In this document: positions 24,761 through 33,759 of the stretch, one piece after another | Layout of the letters: every line of letters begins with the position of its first letter | How positions within the stretch are numbered: position 1 is the stretch's first letter | Source: Conexibacter sp. CPCC 205762 | GTDB taxonomy: Bacteria; Actinomycetota; Thermoleophilia; Solirubrobacterales; Solirubrobacteraceae | Direction of reading: 5' to 3' | Assembly (NCBI RefSeq): GCF_030646155.1 | Contig: NZ_JAUTDN010000007.1 | Coordinates: 62,001-126,000 of the forward strand | DNA: 64,000 nt | Made by a program: the position numbers and the translations under genes | Notes under the pieces: model-generated | Seen by the model: the letters and a program-made list of their open reading frames with translations, nothing else | Databases searched by the model: none | Told to the model about the DNA's origin: nothing

Positions 24761-25293
24761 ACGGAGGCGCGGAGGATCGCGCAGTCGAGCTCGAACAGGA
24801 CCGCGTCGGCCTCGTGCGCGAAGCCGCAGCGGTCGAGCACCGCGAGCGCGGGCGCGTTGTCCTGCGTCGCGAAGGCGACGACCGAGCTGAGCCCCTTCAG
24901 CGACGGCGCGTGCTGGAGCGCCAGCCGCGTCAGCTCGGTCGCGTAGCCGCGCCGCTGCAGGTCGGCGGCGACGATGAAGCCGGCCTCGACCTCAGCGCGG
25001 CCCGCGACGATCGTGTGACCGAGACCGACCTGGCCGACGAAGGCGCCGCCGTCGCGCTCGCGCACCGTCCACGGGCCGAAGCCGTGACAGCGCCAATGGG
25101 CGTCGAAGTGACCGACGAACGCCTCGCTCTGCTCGCGCGTGCGGACGCCGCCGAGGTGCTTGGGCCACAGCGGCTCGGCGACGCGCGGGTCGGCGAACAG
25201 CACGGCGTAGTCGTCGACGTCGGCGGCAAGGTCGACGCGCGTCGCGACGAGGCGGTCGGTCGTCAGCTCAGCGGGGAACGGGGAGGGGGCCAT
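24757..25293 (-). CDS. GNAT-family N-acetyltransferase (RimJ/RimL-like)
   Basis: A 178-residue acetyltransferase. TTDRLVATRVDLAAD at the N-terminus is the RimJ-type opening. The acetyl-CoA-binding motif lies in AADLQRRGYATELTRLALQHA near 110-130, and the last motif NAPALAVLDRCGFAHEAD is near 147. Members acetylate ribosomal protein N-termini or small amines; the acceptor cannot be predicted. It converges with the SDR gene (4-base overlap). Confidence 0.88.
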   Translation of the reverse strand: MAPSPFPAELTTDRLVATRVDLAADVDDYAVLFADPRVAEPLWPKHLGGVRTREQSEAFVGHFDAHWRCHGFGPWTVRERDGGAFVGQVGLGHTIVAGRAEVEAGFIVAADLQRRGYATELTRLALQHAPSLKGLSSVVAFATQDNAPALAVLDRCGFAHEADAVLFELDCAILRASV

Positions 25294-25374
25294 CGCGTCA
25301 GCGTACGTCGCACCGCGCGCCGGTCGGCGGGCTGGCGGCGCGCGGCGCGGCGCCGCGAGCCGTCGCGTGCGCCT

Positions 25375-26562
25375 CTACTCCGGCTGCTCCTCGCCGCCGG
25401 CCCACTGCGCCCACGGACCGAGTCTGTCGAGCAGCGGGCCGCGCGCCTCCAGCGCCCAGCGCGCCTGCTGCGGCCAGTCGCCGAACGGGTCGCCGGCCGG
25501 CTGGGCGCCGAGCGCCTGCTGCGCGTGCAGCGGCCAGTCGGGGTCGTCGAGCGCGGTGCGGCCCATCGCGACGAGGTCGGCCTCACCGTCGGCGACGATC
25601 GCCTGCGCGTGCTCGGGGTCGACGACGAGGCCGACGGCCATCGTCGCGATCCCGGCCTCGGCGCGCACGCGCGCGGCGTACGGCACCTGGTAGCCGTAGT
25701 GCTCCGGGTGGGCGTAGCGGCGGCCGACGCCGCCGGAGGAGCAGTCGACCACGTCGACGCCGCGCGCCGCCAGCTCGCGCGCGAAGGCGACGGTGTCGTC
25801 GGCGGTCGTGCCGCTGTCGGGGTCGCCGTCGACGGCGGAGACGCGCACGAACAGCGGCAGCTCGTCGGGCCACTCGGCGCGCAGCCGCTCGGCGATCTCC
25901 AGCGGCAGCCGCATGCGGCCGGCGAGGTCGCCGCCGTACTGGTCGTCGCGTCTGTTGGAGATCGGCGACAGGAAGGCGTTCATCAGGTAACCGTGGGCGC
26001 AGTGCAGCTCGATCGCCTTGAAGCCGGCGGCGCGCGCCCGCCGCGCGGCCGCGACGAACTGCTCGGTCACCTCTGAGATCTCCTCGATCGTCAGCGCGTG
26101 CGGCACGTGCCAGCCGGGGACGGCCGCCTCGGCGCTCGCCGAGACCGTCTGCCAGGGCGCCTCGCCGCGGGCGGCGTCGTCGGCGTCGAGCGGCCCGCCG
26201 CCCTGCCACGGCCGGCGCGTGCTCGCCTTCGGCCCGGCGTGCGCGAGCTGGATCGCGGGCGCGGCGCCGTGCTGTTCGAGGAAGGCGACGATCCGCTTCA
26301 GCGGCTCGACGTGGTCGTCGGACCAGATGCCGAGGTCGCCGGGGGTGATGCGGCCCTCCGGCGCGACGCCGGTCGCCTCGACGACGACGAGCCCGAAGCC
26401 GCCGAGCGCGAAGCGGCCGAGATGGACGAGGTGGAAGTCGTTCGCGAGCCCGTCGACCGCGGAGTACTGGCACATCGGCGAGACGGCGAGGCGGTTGCGC
26501 AGCCTCAGCTCGCGCAGCTGGAGCGGGTGGAAGAGGTGGGCCGTCGCGGCGATGTCAGCCAT
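25375..26562 (-). CDS. old yellow enzyme, YqjM-class NADH:flavin oxidoreductase
   Basis: A 395-residue FMN-binding TIM barrel of the thermophilic-like (YqjM) OYE class. SPMCQYSA places the redox-tuning Cys at 31, HLGRFALGGFGLVVVEATGV follows, ELHCAHGYLMNAFLSP near 173 carries the substrate His pair and NRRDDQYGG follows. The end has GEADLVAMGRTALDDPDW, the FMN phosphate site. These enzymes reduce activated C=C bonds of enones and quinone-like electrophiles. It is divergent from two SDR genes across a pair of palindromes (26588-26621), suggesting shared control. Confidence 0.93.
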   Translation of the reverse strand: MADIAATAHLFHPLQLRELRLRNRLAVSPMCQYSAVDGLANDFHLVHLGRFALGGFGLVVVEATGVAPEGRITPGDLGIWSDDHVEPLKRIVAFLEQHGAAPAIQLAHAGPKASTRRPWQGGGPLDADDAARGEAPWQTVSASAEAAVPGWHVPHALTIEEISEVTEQFVAAARRARAAGFKAIELHCAHGYLMNAFLSPISNRRDDQYGGDLAGRMRLPLEIAERLRAEWPDELPLFVRVSAVDGDPDSGTTADDTVAFARELAARGVDVVDCSSGGVGRRYAHPEHYGYQVPYAARVRAEAGIATMAVGLVVDPEHAQAIVADGEADLVAMGRTALDDPDWPLHAQQALGAQPAGDPFGDWPQQARWALEARGPLLDRLGPWAQWAGGEEQPE

Positions 26563-26587
26563 CGGTTCTCCTGACTCAAACTAATAA

Positions 26588-26621
26588 GTGCGCAAGCCGC
26601 ACAGACGTGCGATGATCGCAC
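26588..26621. promoter_or_regulatory. two GTGCG-N5-CGCAC palindromes in a divergent promoter
   Basis: GTGCG-CAAGC-CGCAC (26588-26602) and GTGCG-ATGAT-CGCAC (26607-26621) are two copies of the same 15-bp site, 19 bp apart, in the 60-bp gap between the OYE gene and the SDR operon. The second copy abuts the SDR start codon (26623). Two-turn spacing suggests cooperative binding on one DNA face. Confidence 0.65.
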
Positions 26622-26622
26622 A

Positions 26623-27480
26623 ATGACCGATCTTTCGCCCGCGACGACCGCCCTCCCGGCGCTGCTGCGCGATCGTGTCGCGCTCGTCACCGGTGCCGCC
26701 AACGGGCTCGGAGCCACGATAGCCGCGACGCTCGCGGCCGCCGGCGCGCGCGGCGTCGCGCTCGACCGCGAGCCGGTCGCCGAGCCGCCGGCGGACTGGC
26801 TCGGCCTCGCCGCCGACGTCACCGACCCGGCGGCGCTGCGCGCCGCCCTGACGACGACCGTCGAGCGCTTCGGCCGCCTCGACGTCGTCGTCGCCAACGC
26901 CGGCGTCGTGCCGCCCTGGCGCGCGACCGCGGAGCTCGACGCGGCCGAGTGGGACCGCGTCAGCAGCGTCAACGTGCGCGGCGTCGCCGACACGATCGCG
27001 GCCGCCGCGCCCGCGCTCGCCAAGGCGGCGCGCACGCCGCTGCCGGGTGCTGCCGCCGCACTCGTGCGCGCCGGTGAGCGCGGCGCGCCGACGCCGCCGC
27101 GCGGAGGCGCTTCCGTCATCGCGATCGCCTCGATCAACGCGCGCAAGGCGCACCCGCGCCAGGCGCTCTACAGCGCGACCAAGCACGCCGTCGTCGGCGT
27201 CGTGCGCGCGACCGCGCTCGACCTCGGCGCCGACGGGATCCGCGTCAACGCCGTCGCGCCCGGCGCGATCGCGACCGACGCGCTGCTCGGCCGGATGGCG
27301 AGACGCGCCGCCGCCGGCGGGCTCGCGGCAGACGACGCGCTCGCCGCTGCGGCCCAAGAGACCGCGCTCGGCCGCATCGCGACCGCCGAGGAGGTCGCGC
27401 AGACCGTCCTCTTCCTCGCCAGCGACCTCGCCTCGGGCGTCACCGGCCAGGTGATCCCGGTCGACGCCGGCATCGCATGA
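26623..27480 (+). CDS. SDR-family oxidoreductase with internal insertion
   Basis: A 285-residue SDR. TGAANGLG near residues 23-30, NAGV near 92, then an insertion between about 135 and 158 (TPLPGAAAALVRAGERGAPT) before the catalytic strand VIAIASIN. YSATKHAVVG (Tyr/Lys) follows near 184, and VNAVAPGAIATDAL near 208. The insertion is not usual for the family. First gene of a two-SDR operon (24-bp gap), divergent from an OYE. Probably acts on the same carbonyl or alcohol compounds. Confidence 0.9.
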   Translation: MTDLSPATTALPALLRDRVALVTGAANGLGATIAATLAAAGARGVALDREPVAEPPADWLGLAADVTDPAALRAALTTTVERFGRLDVVVANAGVVPPWRATAELDAAEWDRVSSVNVRGVADTIAAAAPALAKAARTPLPGAAAALVRAGERGAPTPPRGGASVIAIASINARKAHPRQALYSATKHAVVGVVRATALDLGADGIRVNAVAPGAIATDALLGRMARRAAAGGLAADDALAAAAQETALGRIATAEEVAQTVLFLASDLASGVTGQVIPVDAGIA

Positions 27481-27504
27481 CCTGCATCGAAGGAGCCACG
27501 CACC

Positions 27505-28269
27505 ATGCATGACCTGACCGGACGAACCGTCCTGCTGACCGGCGCCTCGAAGGGCATCGGCGCCGCGACCGCGGAGGCGCTCGGCGCCGCCGGCGCCAAC
27601 GTCGTCGCCCACTACGGCGGCGACCGCGCCGGCGCCGAGGCGGCGACCGCGCAGATCCCGCAGGAGCGGAAGCTGCTGCTGCAGGCCGACCTCGCCGACC
27701 TCGGTGCGGTGCGCGCGATGTGGGAGGAGGCGGTCGCCTGGCAGGGGCGCGTCGACGTGCTCGTCAACAACGCCGCCGTGATGCTCGACTCGCCGCTGAA
27801 CGGCAGCGACGACGAGTGGGACGCCTCGTGGGCGCGCCAGCTCGACGTCAACGTCAAGGGCCCGGCGGCGCTGCTGCGCGCCGCGACCCGCCACCACCTC
27901 GAGCACGCCGGCGGCGTGATCGTGACGCTGTCGAGCTGGGCCGCGCAGCGCGGCGCCGGCAATCCGGACCTGATCGCCTACTCCGGCTCGAAGGCCGCGA
28001 TCAAGGCGGCGACGCAGACGATCGCGCGCGCCCACGCGGCCGACGGCGTGCTCGCGTACGTCGTCGCGCCGGGCGTGGTGCGGACGCAGATGTCGGAGGT
28101 CTCGGCGCAGCGGACCGGCGGCGAGGAAGCCCTCACCGCCAGCCTGACGATGAAGGAGTGGGTGCCGCCGAGCGACCTCGCCGACCTCGTCACCTACCTG
28201 GCGAGCGGCCGCTGCCGGCACCTGACGGGCGCCACCCTCGATGTGAATGGCGCCTCGTACGTCCGGTGA
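27505..28269 (+). CDS. SDR-family oxidoreductase
   Basis: A 254-residue SDR. TGASKGIG near 14-21, NNAAVM near 89, TLSSWAAQR with the catalytic Ser near 144 and YSGSKAAIKAAT (Tyr/Lys) near 158; the C-terminus LTGATLDVNGASYVR is typical. GAAGGAG lies ahead of the ATG. The second gene of the SDR pair behind the palindromic promoter. It converges with the lyase gene downstream (7-bp gap). Confidence 0.92.
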   Translation: MHDLTGRTVLLTGASKGIGAATAEALGAAGANVVAHYGGDRAGAEAATAQIPQERKLLLQADLADLGAVRAMWEEAVAWQGRVDVLVNNAAVMLDSPLNGSDDEWDASWARQLDVNVKGPAALLRAATRHHLEHAGGVIVTLSSWAAQRGAGNPDLIAYSGSKAAIKAATQTIARAHAADGVLAYVVAPGVVRTQMSEVSAQRTGGEEALTASLTMKEWVPPSDLADLVTYLASGRCRHLTGATLDVNGASYVR

Positions 28270-28276
28270 GCTGAGG

Positions 28277-29221
28277 TCAGACCGCCGCGGTCGCCGACTC
28301 GATGCGCGCGGTGAGCGCGTCGAGCTGGTCGATCACGGCGGTCAGCTTCGCCAGCTTCTCGGTGCCCTCGGCGCCGAGCGATCTGAACGTCTTCAGCGGC
28401 GCCCGCACGTCGCCGACCGGGTAGCCGACGGCGGCCGCGAGCGCCTTCGAGTAGCACTGGTAGCCGTAGAGCGGATGGCCCTCCTGCAGCACGTGGTCGA
28501 TCGTGTCGAGCAGTCTCTCGATCTGCTTCGCCTCCTCGACGCGGCCCTCGGCCATCAGGTCGCAGATCACGCGCGAGGGGCGCGGCGTGTAGTTCCCGAA
28601 CGGGTTGACGTAGCCGATCGCGCCGAGCAGATAGGACTCGACGATCCGCTCGCCGGCGAAGACGTTCATGACGCCCTCGGTCGCCTCGATCACGTCGAAG
28701 ACGCGGGCGACGTCGGTCGACGCCTCCTTGATGTAGCGGATCTGCTCGTGGTCCCGCGTGAGTCTCGCGACGAGCGACGCCTTCATGTCGACGTTCGTCG
28801 TGTACGGGTTGTTGTAGAGCATGATCGGCAGCTCGACCGCGTCGCAGATCGCGCCGTAGTAGTCGGCGATCTCGTCCTCGGTCGGCGTCACGTAGTACGG
28901 CGGCGAGATCATCAGGCCGTCGGCGCCCAGCGTCTGCGCCTCGCGGGCGTAGCGGACGGCGTTGGGCGTGTGCGTGTTGGCGGCGCCGACCAGCACCGGG
29001 ACGCGCCCGTCGACGTGCTTGACGGTCGTCTCGACGAGCGCGGTCCGCTCGTCGTCGCTGACCGACAGGAACTCGCCGGTCGTGCCGAAGACGATCAGCC
29101 CGGGAACGCCCTCTTCCAGCTGCCAGTCGATGAAGCGCTTCATCGCGTCGAGGTCGACGGACGAGCCGTCCTCGGTGAAGGGCGTGATCGTGACGGTGTA
29201 GCTCCCGCGAAACTCCGGCAT
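28277..29221 (-). CDS. DHDPS/NAL-family lyase or deaminase (DapA-like)
   Basis: A 314-residue TIM-barrel class I aldolase-type enzyme. GTTGEFLSV near 44-52 is the carboxylate-binding motif. Tyr in LYNNPYTTN near 136 and Lys164 in YIKEAST form the Schiff-base pair. The family includes dihydrodipicolinate synthase, N-acetylneuraminate lyase, KDG aldolase and pyrroline-4-hydroxy-2-carboxylate deaminase (hydroxyproline pathway). ATG 29221 has GGAG 6 bases upstream. Next to an FAD amino/imino-acid oxidase and an amino-acid transporter, a catabolic deaminase or aldolase is more likely than lysine synthesis. Divergent from the oxidase across TGCGAAC half-sites. Confidence 0.9.
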   Translation of the reverse strand: MPEFRGSYTVTITPFTEDGSSVDLDAMKRFIDWQLEEGVPGLIVFGTTGEFLSVSDDERTALVETTVKHVDGRVPVLVGAANTHTPNAVRYAREAQTLGADGLMISPPYYVTPTEDEIADYYGAICDAVELPIMLYNNPYTTNVDMKASLVARLTRDHEQIRYIKEASTDVARVFDVIEATEGVMNVFAGERIVESYLLGAIGYVNPFGNYTPRPSRVICDLMAEGRVEEAKQIERLLDTIDHVLQEGHPLYGYQCYSKALAAAVGYPVGDVRAPLKTFRSLGAEGTEKLAKLTAVIDQLDALTARIESATAAV

Positions 29222-29230
29222 GGTCTCCTC

Positions 29231-29256
29231 TGCGAACGAACGTGCGAACTGCGAAC
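29231..29256. promoter_or_regulatory. three TGCGAAC half-sites in a divergent promoter
   Basis: TGCGAAC occurs at 29231-29237, 29243-29249 and 29250-29256, followed by TTCGC, between the DapA-like lyase and the FAD oxidase. The same heptamer forms the arms of the 34-bp inverted repeats at 30454 and 43905, so this promoter probably belongs to the same regulon. A -10-like TACGAT (29263) precedes the oxidase GTG. Confidence 0.55.
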
Positions 29257-29279
29257 TTCGCCTACGATACGCCCTCACC

Positions 29280-30437
29280 GTGAGAACCGCACCTTCTGAT
29301 CAGACACAGGTCCTCGTGGTCGGCGGCGGGATCGCCGGCGCCGCGACCGCCTACCGGCTCGCCCAGGCCGGCGTCGAGACCGTCCTGCTCGAGCGCTTCG
29401 ACCTCGGCACGCAGGCCTCCGGCGCCAACGCCGGCTCGATGCACGGGCAGATCCAGTTCACCCCCTTCCGCGACTTCGGCTGGGAGTGGGCGCGTCGCTG
29501 GGCGCCGACGCTGAGACTGCTGGAGGCGTCGGTCGAGATCTGGAAGGGCCTCGACAGGGAGCTGGGCGTCGACGTCGAGCTGAGACTGGGCGGCGGGCTG
29601 CTGGTCGCGTCAGACGAAAGACAGCTGCGGCTGATCGAAAGAAAGGTGGCGCTGGAGAACGAGCACGGCGTCGCCTCGCAGCTGCTCGACCGCGCCGCGC
29701 TGCGCGCGGTCGCGCCGTACGTCGCCGACGAGATGGTCGGCGGCGAGCTGTGCCCGATCGAGGGCAAGGCGAACCCGCTGCTGGCGACGCCGGCGTTCGC
29801 CGCCGCGGCCGAGCGGGCCGGCGCCCGCATCGTCCGCAACGCCGAGGTGACGGCGATCGAACGGACCCGCGACGGCTTCGAGCTGACGACGACGCGCGGT
29901 CGCTTCCGCTCCCCGAAGCTGGTCCTGTGCGCCGGCGCGGCGACCGCGCCGCTCGCGCGCATGCTCGGGATCGAGCTGCCGATCGAGGGCCATCCGATGC
30001 AGGTCAACGTGACCGAGGCGGTCGCGCCGCTGGTGCCGCACCTCGTCTACTTCGCCGGCGACAGACTGACGCTGAAGCAGGCGCGGATCGGCTCGCTGCT
30101 GATCGGCGGCGGCTGGCCCGCTACCGTTCATCCCGGAACCGGCAGATTGACCGTCGACCTCCACGGCGTCCGTCGCAACCTCGCCGTCGCCCGCCGGGTC
30201 GTGCCCGCCGTCGGCGCCGCGCGACTGCTGCGGACGTGGGTCGGCGTCAACAACGGCGTCCCCGACGAGACCCCGATCGTCGCGGCGCTGGACGAGGTCG
30301 CACCGGGTCTGGTCGTCGGCACGTTCCCCTATCTCGGCTTCTCCGCCGGGCCGATCATGGGCGAGCTGCTGGCCGATCTGGCGCGTGGGCGCGAGCCCCG
30401 CTTCGACCTCTCTCCGTATCACCCCTCGCGGTTTTAA
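29280..30437 (+). CDS. FAD-dependent amino/imino-acid oxidoreductase (DAO family)
   Basis: A 385-residue flavoprotein of the D-amino-acid-oxidase/sarcosine-oxidase-beta family. VLVVGGGIAGAATAYRLAQAG near 10-30 binds FAD. SGANAGSMHGQ near 50, the mid-protein GRFRSPKLVLCAGA near 215 and the C-terminal GTFPYLGFSAGPIMGELLADL near 345 (second FAD contact) complete the fold. It lacks its own electron acceptor domain, so it may be the beta subunit of a heteromeric dehydrogenase together with the ferredoxin/FAD fusion at 33760. GTG 29280 is chosen; the frame upstream is not conserved-looking. Confidence 0.9.
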   Translation: MRTAPSDQTQVLVVGGGIAGAATAYRLAQAGVETVLLERFDLGTQASGANAGSMHGQIQFTPFRDFGWEWARRWAPTLRLLEASVEIWKGLDRELGVDVELRLGGGLLVASDERQLRLIERKVALENEHGVASQLLDRAALRAVAPYVADEMVGGELCPIEGKANPLLATPAFAAAAERAGARIVRNAEVTAIERTRDGFELTTTRGRFRSPKLVLCAGAATAPLARMLGIELPIEGHPMQVNVTEAVAPLVPHLVYFAGDRLTLKQARIGSLLIGGGWPATVHPGTGRLTVDLHGVRRNLAVARRVVPAVGAARLLRTWVGVNNGVPDETPIVAALDEVAPGLVVGTFPYLGFSAGPIMGELLADLARGREPRFDLSPYHPSRF

Positions 30438-30453
30438 CTGACAACTCCATTTC

Positions 30454-30487
30454 GTTCGCATTGCGCCCCGTCGCGCGATATGCGAAC
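30454..30487. promoter_or_regulatory. 34-bp inverted repeat GTTCGCAT-N18-ATGCGAAC (IclR-type operator)
   Basis: GTTCGCAT at 30454-30461 and ATGCGAAC at 30480-30487 are perfect arms separated by 18 bp, just upstream of the transporter operon (first start 30531). The same arms with the same 18-bp spacer occur at 43905-43938. IclR-family activators bind long inverted repeats of this kind. Confidence 0.7.
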
Positions 30488-30530
30488 ATCGACATCGCCG
30501 TCACTACGGAACCGGAAGCAGGAGAGAGCA

Positions 30531-31463
30531 GTGGATCACGACCAGAGTGCTCCGATCGACGCGCCGAAGTCGGCCAGTCGCCGGCGGATGCTGCTGGCCA
30601 GCGCGGGCATCCTCGCGGCGGGCGCCGCGACCGGCTGCGGGCTCACGAGCAGCGATGACAGCTCGGCTGACACCGGCAGCAGCAAGGGCGGGTCGAGCTC
30701 GAGCGTGCTCGACCGCATCAAGAAGGACAGAAAGGTCCGCTTCGGCGTCGACCTCTCCTTCAAGCCGCTGCAGTACCGCGACCCGAAGACGAAGGAGCCG
30801 ACCGGCTATTCGATCGAGGTCTCGAAGCTGCTCGCGGCGGCGCTCGGCGCCGAGCCCGAGTGGGTCGAGGTTCCCTTCCAGGAGCTGATCGCGGCGCAGT
30901 CGGCCGGTCGCTTCGACCTCACCGGCATCCCGGTCGTCAATACCGCCGAGCGCGCGCTCCAGGTCGGCTTCGCCGCCGCCCCCGCCTTCCTCGAGGGCAC
31001 CTACCTGTTCAAGCGCAGAGGCCTGAACGTCAGCAACGTCGAGGACCTCAACGACTCCTCGGTCACGATCGCGCTGCTGGCCGGCTCGGCCCAGGTCGGC
31101 ACCGCCAAGCTGCTGTTCCCGAAGGCCAAGCGCAAAGAGCTGCCCGACGACGTCGCGGCCACCTCCGACGTCACGACCGGCCGCTCGGACGCGCTCTTCA
31201 TCGGCGACTACGCCGTCGGCGACGCGCGCGCGAGAGGTCTGGAGCTGATCCAGGAGAGACCGGTCGCGACCGCCTGGAACACGTACTTCCTGCCGCAGGG
31301 CGACTTCGCGCTCGCGCAGTTCGTGACGACCTTCCTGCAGCAGAAGGCGAGCGACCTGACGCTCGCCGGCCTGTGGCAGCAGTTCGTCGCCAGCGAGATC
31401 GAGAGATACGGCGTCAAGTCCGCGCCGGTCAAGGACCCCTACCTGGCTGCCGCCTACGCCTGA
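30531..31463 (+). CDS. ABC transporter substrate-binding lipoprotein, polar amino acid type
   Basis: A 310-residue periplasmic-binding-protein family 3 lipoprotein. Basic n-region [21 protein letters not shown] gives a lipobox with the modified Cys at 36; the arginine run also resembles a Tat signal. A Ser/Gly-rich spacer (41-60) precedes the binding domain, starting [18 protein letters not shown] and including [18 protein letters not shown] 30531 has AGGAG upstream. First of four genes for amino-acid import, each overlapping the next; regulated by the inverted repeat at 30454. The ligand is probably a polar or zwitterionic amino compound. Confidence 0.9.
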   Translation: MDHDQSAPIDAPKSASRRRMLLASAGILAAGAATGCGLTSSDDSSADTGSSKGGSSSSVLDRIKKDRKVRFGVDLSFKPLQYRDPKTKEPTGYSIEVSKLLAAALGAEPEWVEVPFQELIAAQSAGRFDLTGIPVVNTAERALQVGFAAAPAFLEGTYLFKRRGLNVSNVEDLNDSSVTIALLAGSAQVGTAKLLFPKAKRKELPDDVAATSDVTTGRSDALFIGDYAVGDARARGLELIQERPVATAWNTYFLPQGDFALAQFVTTFLQQKASDLTLAGLWQQFVASEIERYGVKSAPVKDPYLAAAYA

Positions 31464-32251
31464 TGAGTGCCACGACGACCTCGTCGCTGCTGGAGCTCCA
31501 GCAGGTGACCAAGCAGTTCGGCACGACGACCGTGCTCCAGCCGACGGACCTGCAGGTCCGCAGAGGCGAGGTCGTCTGTGTGATCGGGCCGTCCGGCTCG
31601 GGCAAGTCGACGCTGCTGCGCTGCGTCAACTTCATCGCCCCGCCGAGCACCGGCACGATCGTCTTCGACGGCGCCGAGTACAAGCCGCCGACCGACCACC
31701 GCTGGGTGCCCGCGCTCGGGATGAGCGAGGAGAAGCGGCTGACGCGACTGCGCTCGGAGATCGGGATGGTCTTCCAGCAGTTCAACGTCTTCCCGCACCT
31801 GACCGTGCGCGAGAACGTCGCGCTCGGCTGTCGCAAGACCTGCGGCCTCAGCCGCGCGCAGGCGAACGAGCGCGCGCTCGCCGAGCTGACGAGAGTCGGC
31901 ATGGCCGAGAAGGCCGACGCCTACCCGGAGAGACTGTCGGGCGGGCAGAAGCAGCGTGTCGCGATCGCGCGGGCGCTGGCGCTGGACCCGAAGCTGATGC
32001 TGTTCGACGAGGCGACCTCCGCGCTCGACCCCGAGCTCGTCAACGGCATCCTCGCGATCATGCGCGAGCTGGCCGAGGGCGGCATGACGATGATGGTCGT
32101 GACGCACGAGATGCGCTTCGCGATGGAGGTCGCCGACCGCGTCATCTTCATGGACAGAGGCGCGATCGTCGAAGAGGGGACGCCGGAGCAGTTCAAGGCG
32201 CCGCAGCACGAGCGCACGCAGACGTTCCTGCGCTCGATCAACCACGGGTGA
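31463..32251 (+). CDS. amino-acid ABC transporter ATP-binding protein
   Basis: A 262-residue ATPase of the polar-amino-acid (GlnQ/HisP) family. Walker [16 protein letters not shown] lies near 41, Q-loop [14 protein letters not shown] near 101, signature [16 protein letters not shown] near 155, Walker [15 protein letters not shown] near 176 and H-loop VVTHEMRFA near 211. The ATG shares its A with the upstream TGA, and its own stop overlaps the next GTG. An insertion ([17 protein letters not shown]) between Walker A and the Q-loop is slightly longer than in GlnQ. Confidence 0.95.
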   Translation: MSATTTSSLLELQQVTKQFGTTTVLQPTDLQVRRGEVVCVIGPSGSGKSTLLRCVNFIAPPSTGTIVFDGAEYKPPTDHRWVPALGMSEEKRLTRLRSEIGMVFQQFNVFPHLTVRENVALGCRKTCGLSRAQANERALAELTRVGMAEKADAYPERLSGGQKQRVAIARALALDPKLMLFDEATSALDPELVNGILAIMRELAEGGMTMMVVTHEMRFAMEVADRVIFMDRGAIVEEGTPEQFKAPQHERTQTFLRSINHG

Positions 32252-32931
32252 TCGCCGTGTTGCCCTTCGCCTTCGACTACTCGGTCGTCAGCGAGCACAG
32301 CGGCGAGCTGCTGCGCGGCCTGCTGCTGACCGTCGAGGTCGCCGCCTGCGGCTTCGCGCTCGCCGCGGTGCTCGGCCTGCCGCTCGCGCTCGCCGGCCGC
32401 TCGCGCACACCGCTGCTGCGGATCCCGGCGACGATGTGGATCGCGCTCGCGCGCGGCGTGCCGCTGCTGATCGTGATCTTCTGGCTCTACTACGCCGCCG
32501 CGCAGGAGGGGCTGTTCAGCCTCACCGCCTTCATCGCCGGCATGCTGTCGCTCGGCCTCACCGGCTCCGGCTACATGGCCGAGATCTACCGCTCGGCGCT
32601 GTCGGCGGTGCCGACCGGCCAGTTCGAGTCGGCCGCGGCGATCGGCCTCTCACGCGCGCAGGCGTTCCGCGTCGTGATCCTGCCGCAGGCGCTGCGGACC
32701 GCGATCCCGCCCGCGATGAACACCTTCGTGATGCTGCTGAAGGGCGCGACGCTGCTGTCGGTCATCGGCCTCGCCGACATGTTCTACGCGGCCAAGCTCG
32801 TCGCGGTGAACGAGTTCAAGCCGTTCGAGCTGTACACCGCCGCCGCCGTGCTCGTGATCGCCGTGACGCTCGTCGCCGCGATCGGCTCCGGGCTCGTCGA
32901 GCGCCGTCTGTCGAAGGGAGTGCGTCGATGA
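32248..32931 (+). CDS. amino-acid ABC transporter permease 1
   Basis: A 227-residue HisM/GlnP-type permease. Hydrophobic spans include [21 protein letters not shown], the [13 protein letters not shown] region and [20 protein letters not shown]; the EAA loop ([26 protein letters not shown]) near 128-150 contacts the ATPase. GTG 32248 overlaps the ATPase stop. It forms a heterodimer with the next permease by analogy with this transporter class. Confidence 0.93.
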   Translation: MIAVLPFAFDYSVVSEHSGELLRGLLLTVEVAACGFALAAVLGLPLALAGRSRTPLLRIPATMWIALARGVPLLIVIFWLYYAAAQEGLFSLTAFIAGMLSLGLTGSGYMAEIYRSALSAVPTGQFESAAAIGLSRAQAFRVVILPQALRTAIPPAMNTFVMLLKGATLLSVIGLADMFYAAKLVAVNEFKPFELYTAAAVLVIAVTLVAAIGSGLVERRLSKGVRR

Positions 32932-33680
32932 CGACGCTGTTTGCGGCGCTCGACTTCGGGCCCGTCTGGGAGATGCGCAGCGAGCTGCTGAAGGGCATCG
33001 GCAACATGGCCCTGATCGCGGTCGTCTCGTTCGCGCTGGCGATCGTCGGCGGCCTGCTGCTGGCCGGCATGCGCCAGTCGAGATCGCGCCCGATCGCCTG
33101 GGGCGGCTTCCTGCTGATCCAGTTCCTGCGCGGCATCGCCCTGTACGTGCTGCTGCTGTGGATGTTCTTCGGCCTCGCCTCCGCTGGCGGCTTCCAGTTC
33201 CAGCCGATCCCGGCCGGCATCCTCGCGCTGTCGCTGCTCAACTCTGCCTACCTGGCGGAGATCTTCCGCGCTGGCTACGAGGCCGTGCCGACGGGGCAGA
33301 AGGAGGCCGCGATGGCCTGCGGCCTGCCGCGGCGGACGTGGTTCTTCCGCATCCACCTGCCGCAGGTCACGCAGATCACGCTGCCGGCGATGGGCAACGT
33401 CTTCGTCGACATCATCAAGGACACCTCGATCCTGTCGGCGATCGGCGTCACCGAGCTGCTGCGCGAGAGCCAGCGGTGGGCGCAATTCTACCAGCTGCCG
33501 TTCGAGTTCTACACGGCCGCCGCGCTGATCTACCTGGCGATCGTGACGCTGGTGACGTTCGGCTGGCGGCGCCTGGAGAGACGCGCCGGGCGCCACCTGC
33601 AGACGCAGGCGACGGTCCGCCGCTCGCGCTCGCTGCTGTTCGGCATCGGCGCGAGATCGGAGACCGCTCCCGCGCCCTGA
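32928..33680 (+). CDS. amino-acid ABC transporter permease 2
   Basis: A 250-residue permease of the same family. The spans IAVVSFALAIVGGLLLAGM, GIALYVLLLWMFFGLASAG and ILALSLLNSAYLAEIFRAG are followed by the EAA loop (AAMACGLPRRTWFFRIHLPQVTQITLP) and a final helix IYLAIVTLVTFGW. ATG 32928 overlaps the previous stop. The last ~25 residues are a basic tail. Last gene of the transporter operon; a hairpin follows 28 bp later. Confidence 0.93.
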   Translation: MTTLFAALDFGPVWEMRSELLKGIGNMALIAVVSFALAIVGGLLLAGMRQSRSRPIAWGGFLLIQFLRGIALYVLLLWMFFGLASAGGFQFQPIPAGILALSLLNSAYLAEIFRAGYEAVPTGQKEAAMACGLPRRTWFFRIHLPQVTQITLPAMGNVFVDIIKDTSILSAIGVTELLRESQRWAQFYQLPFEFYTAAALIYLAIVTLVTFGWRRLERRAGRHLQTQATVRRSRSLLFGIGARSETAPAP

Positions 33681-33708
33681 CCGTCGGCTCGTTGTCCCCC
33701 CGACGCGC

Positions 33709-33743
33709 CCTCGCGCCGCCCCACTCCTCCGGGCGGCGCGAGG
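33709..33743. terminator. 13-bp-stem terminator between convergent operons
   Basis: CCTCGCGCCGCCC (33709-33721) and GGGCGGCGCGAGG (33731-33743) are a perfect 13-bp inverted repeat with a 9-base loop. They lie between the transporter operon (ends 33680) and the convergent oxidoreductase gene (ends 33760), so it is a bidirectional terminator. No T-run. Confidence 0.85.
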
Positions 33744-33759
33744 TCGTTAACGAGAGGCG

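Noticed and set aside
28277..29221. dapA of lysine biosynthesis
   Set aside because: The family match is good, but the neighbours are catabolic and share an IclR-type operator; no other lysine genes are present.
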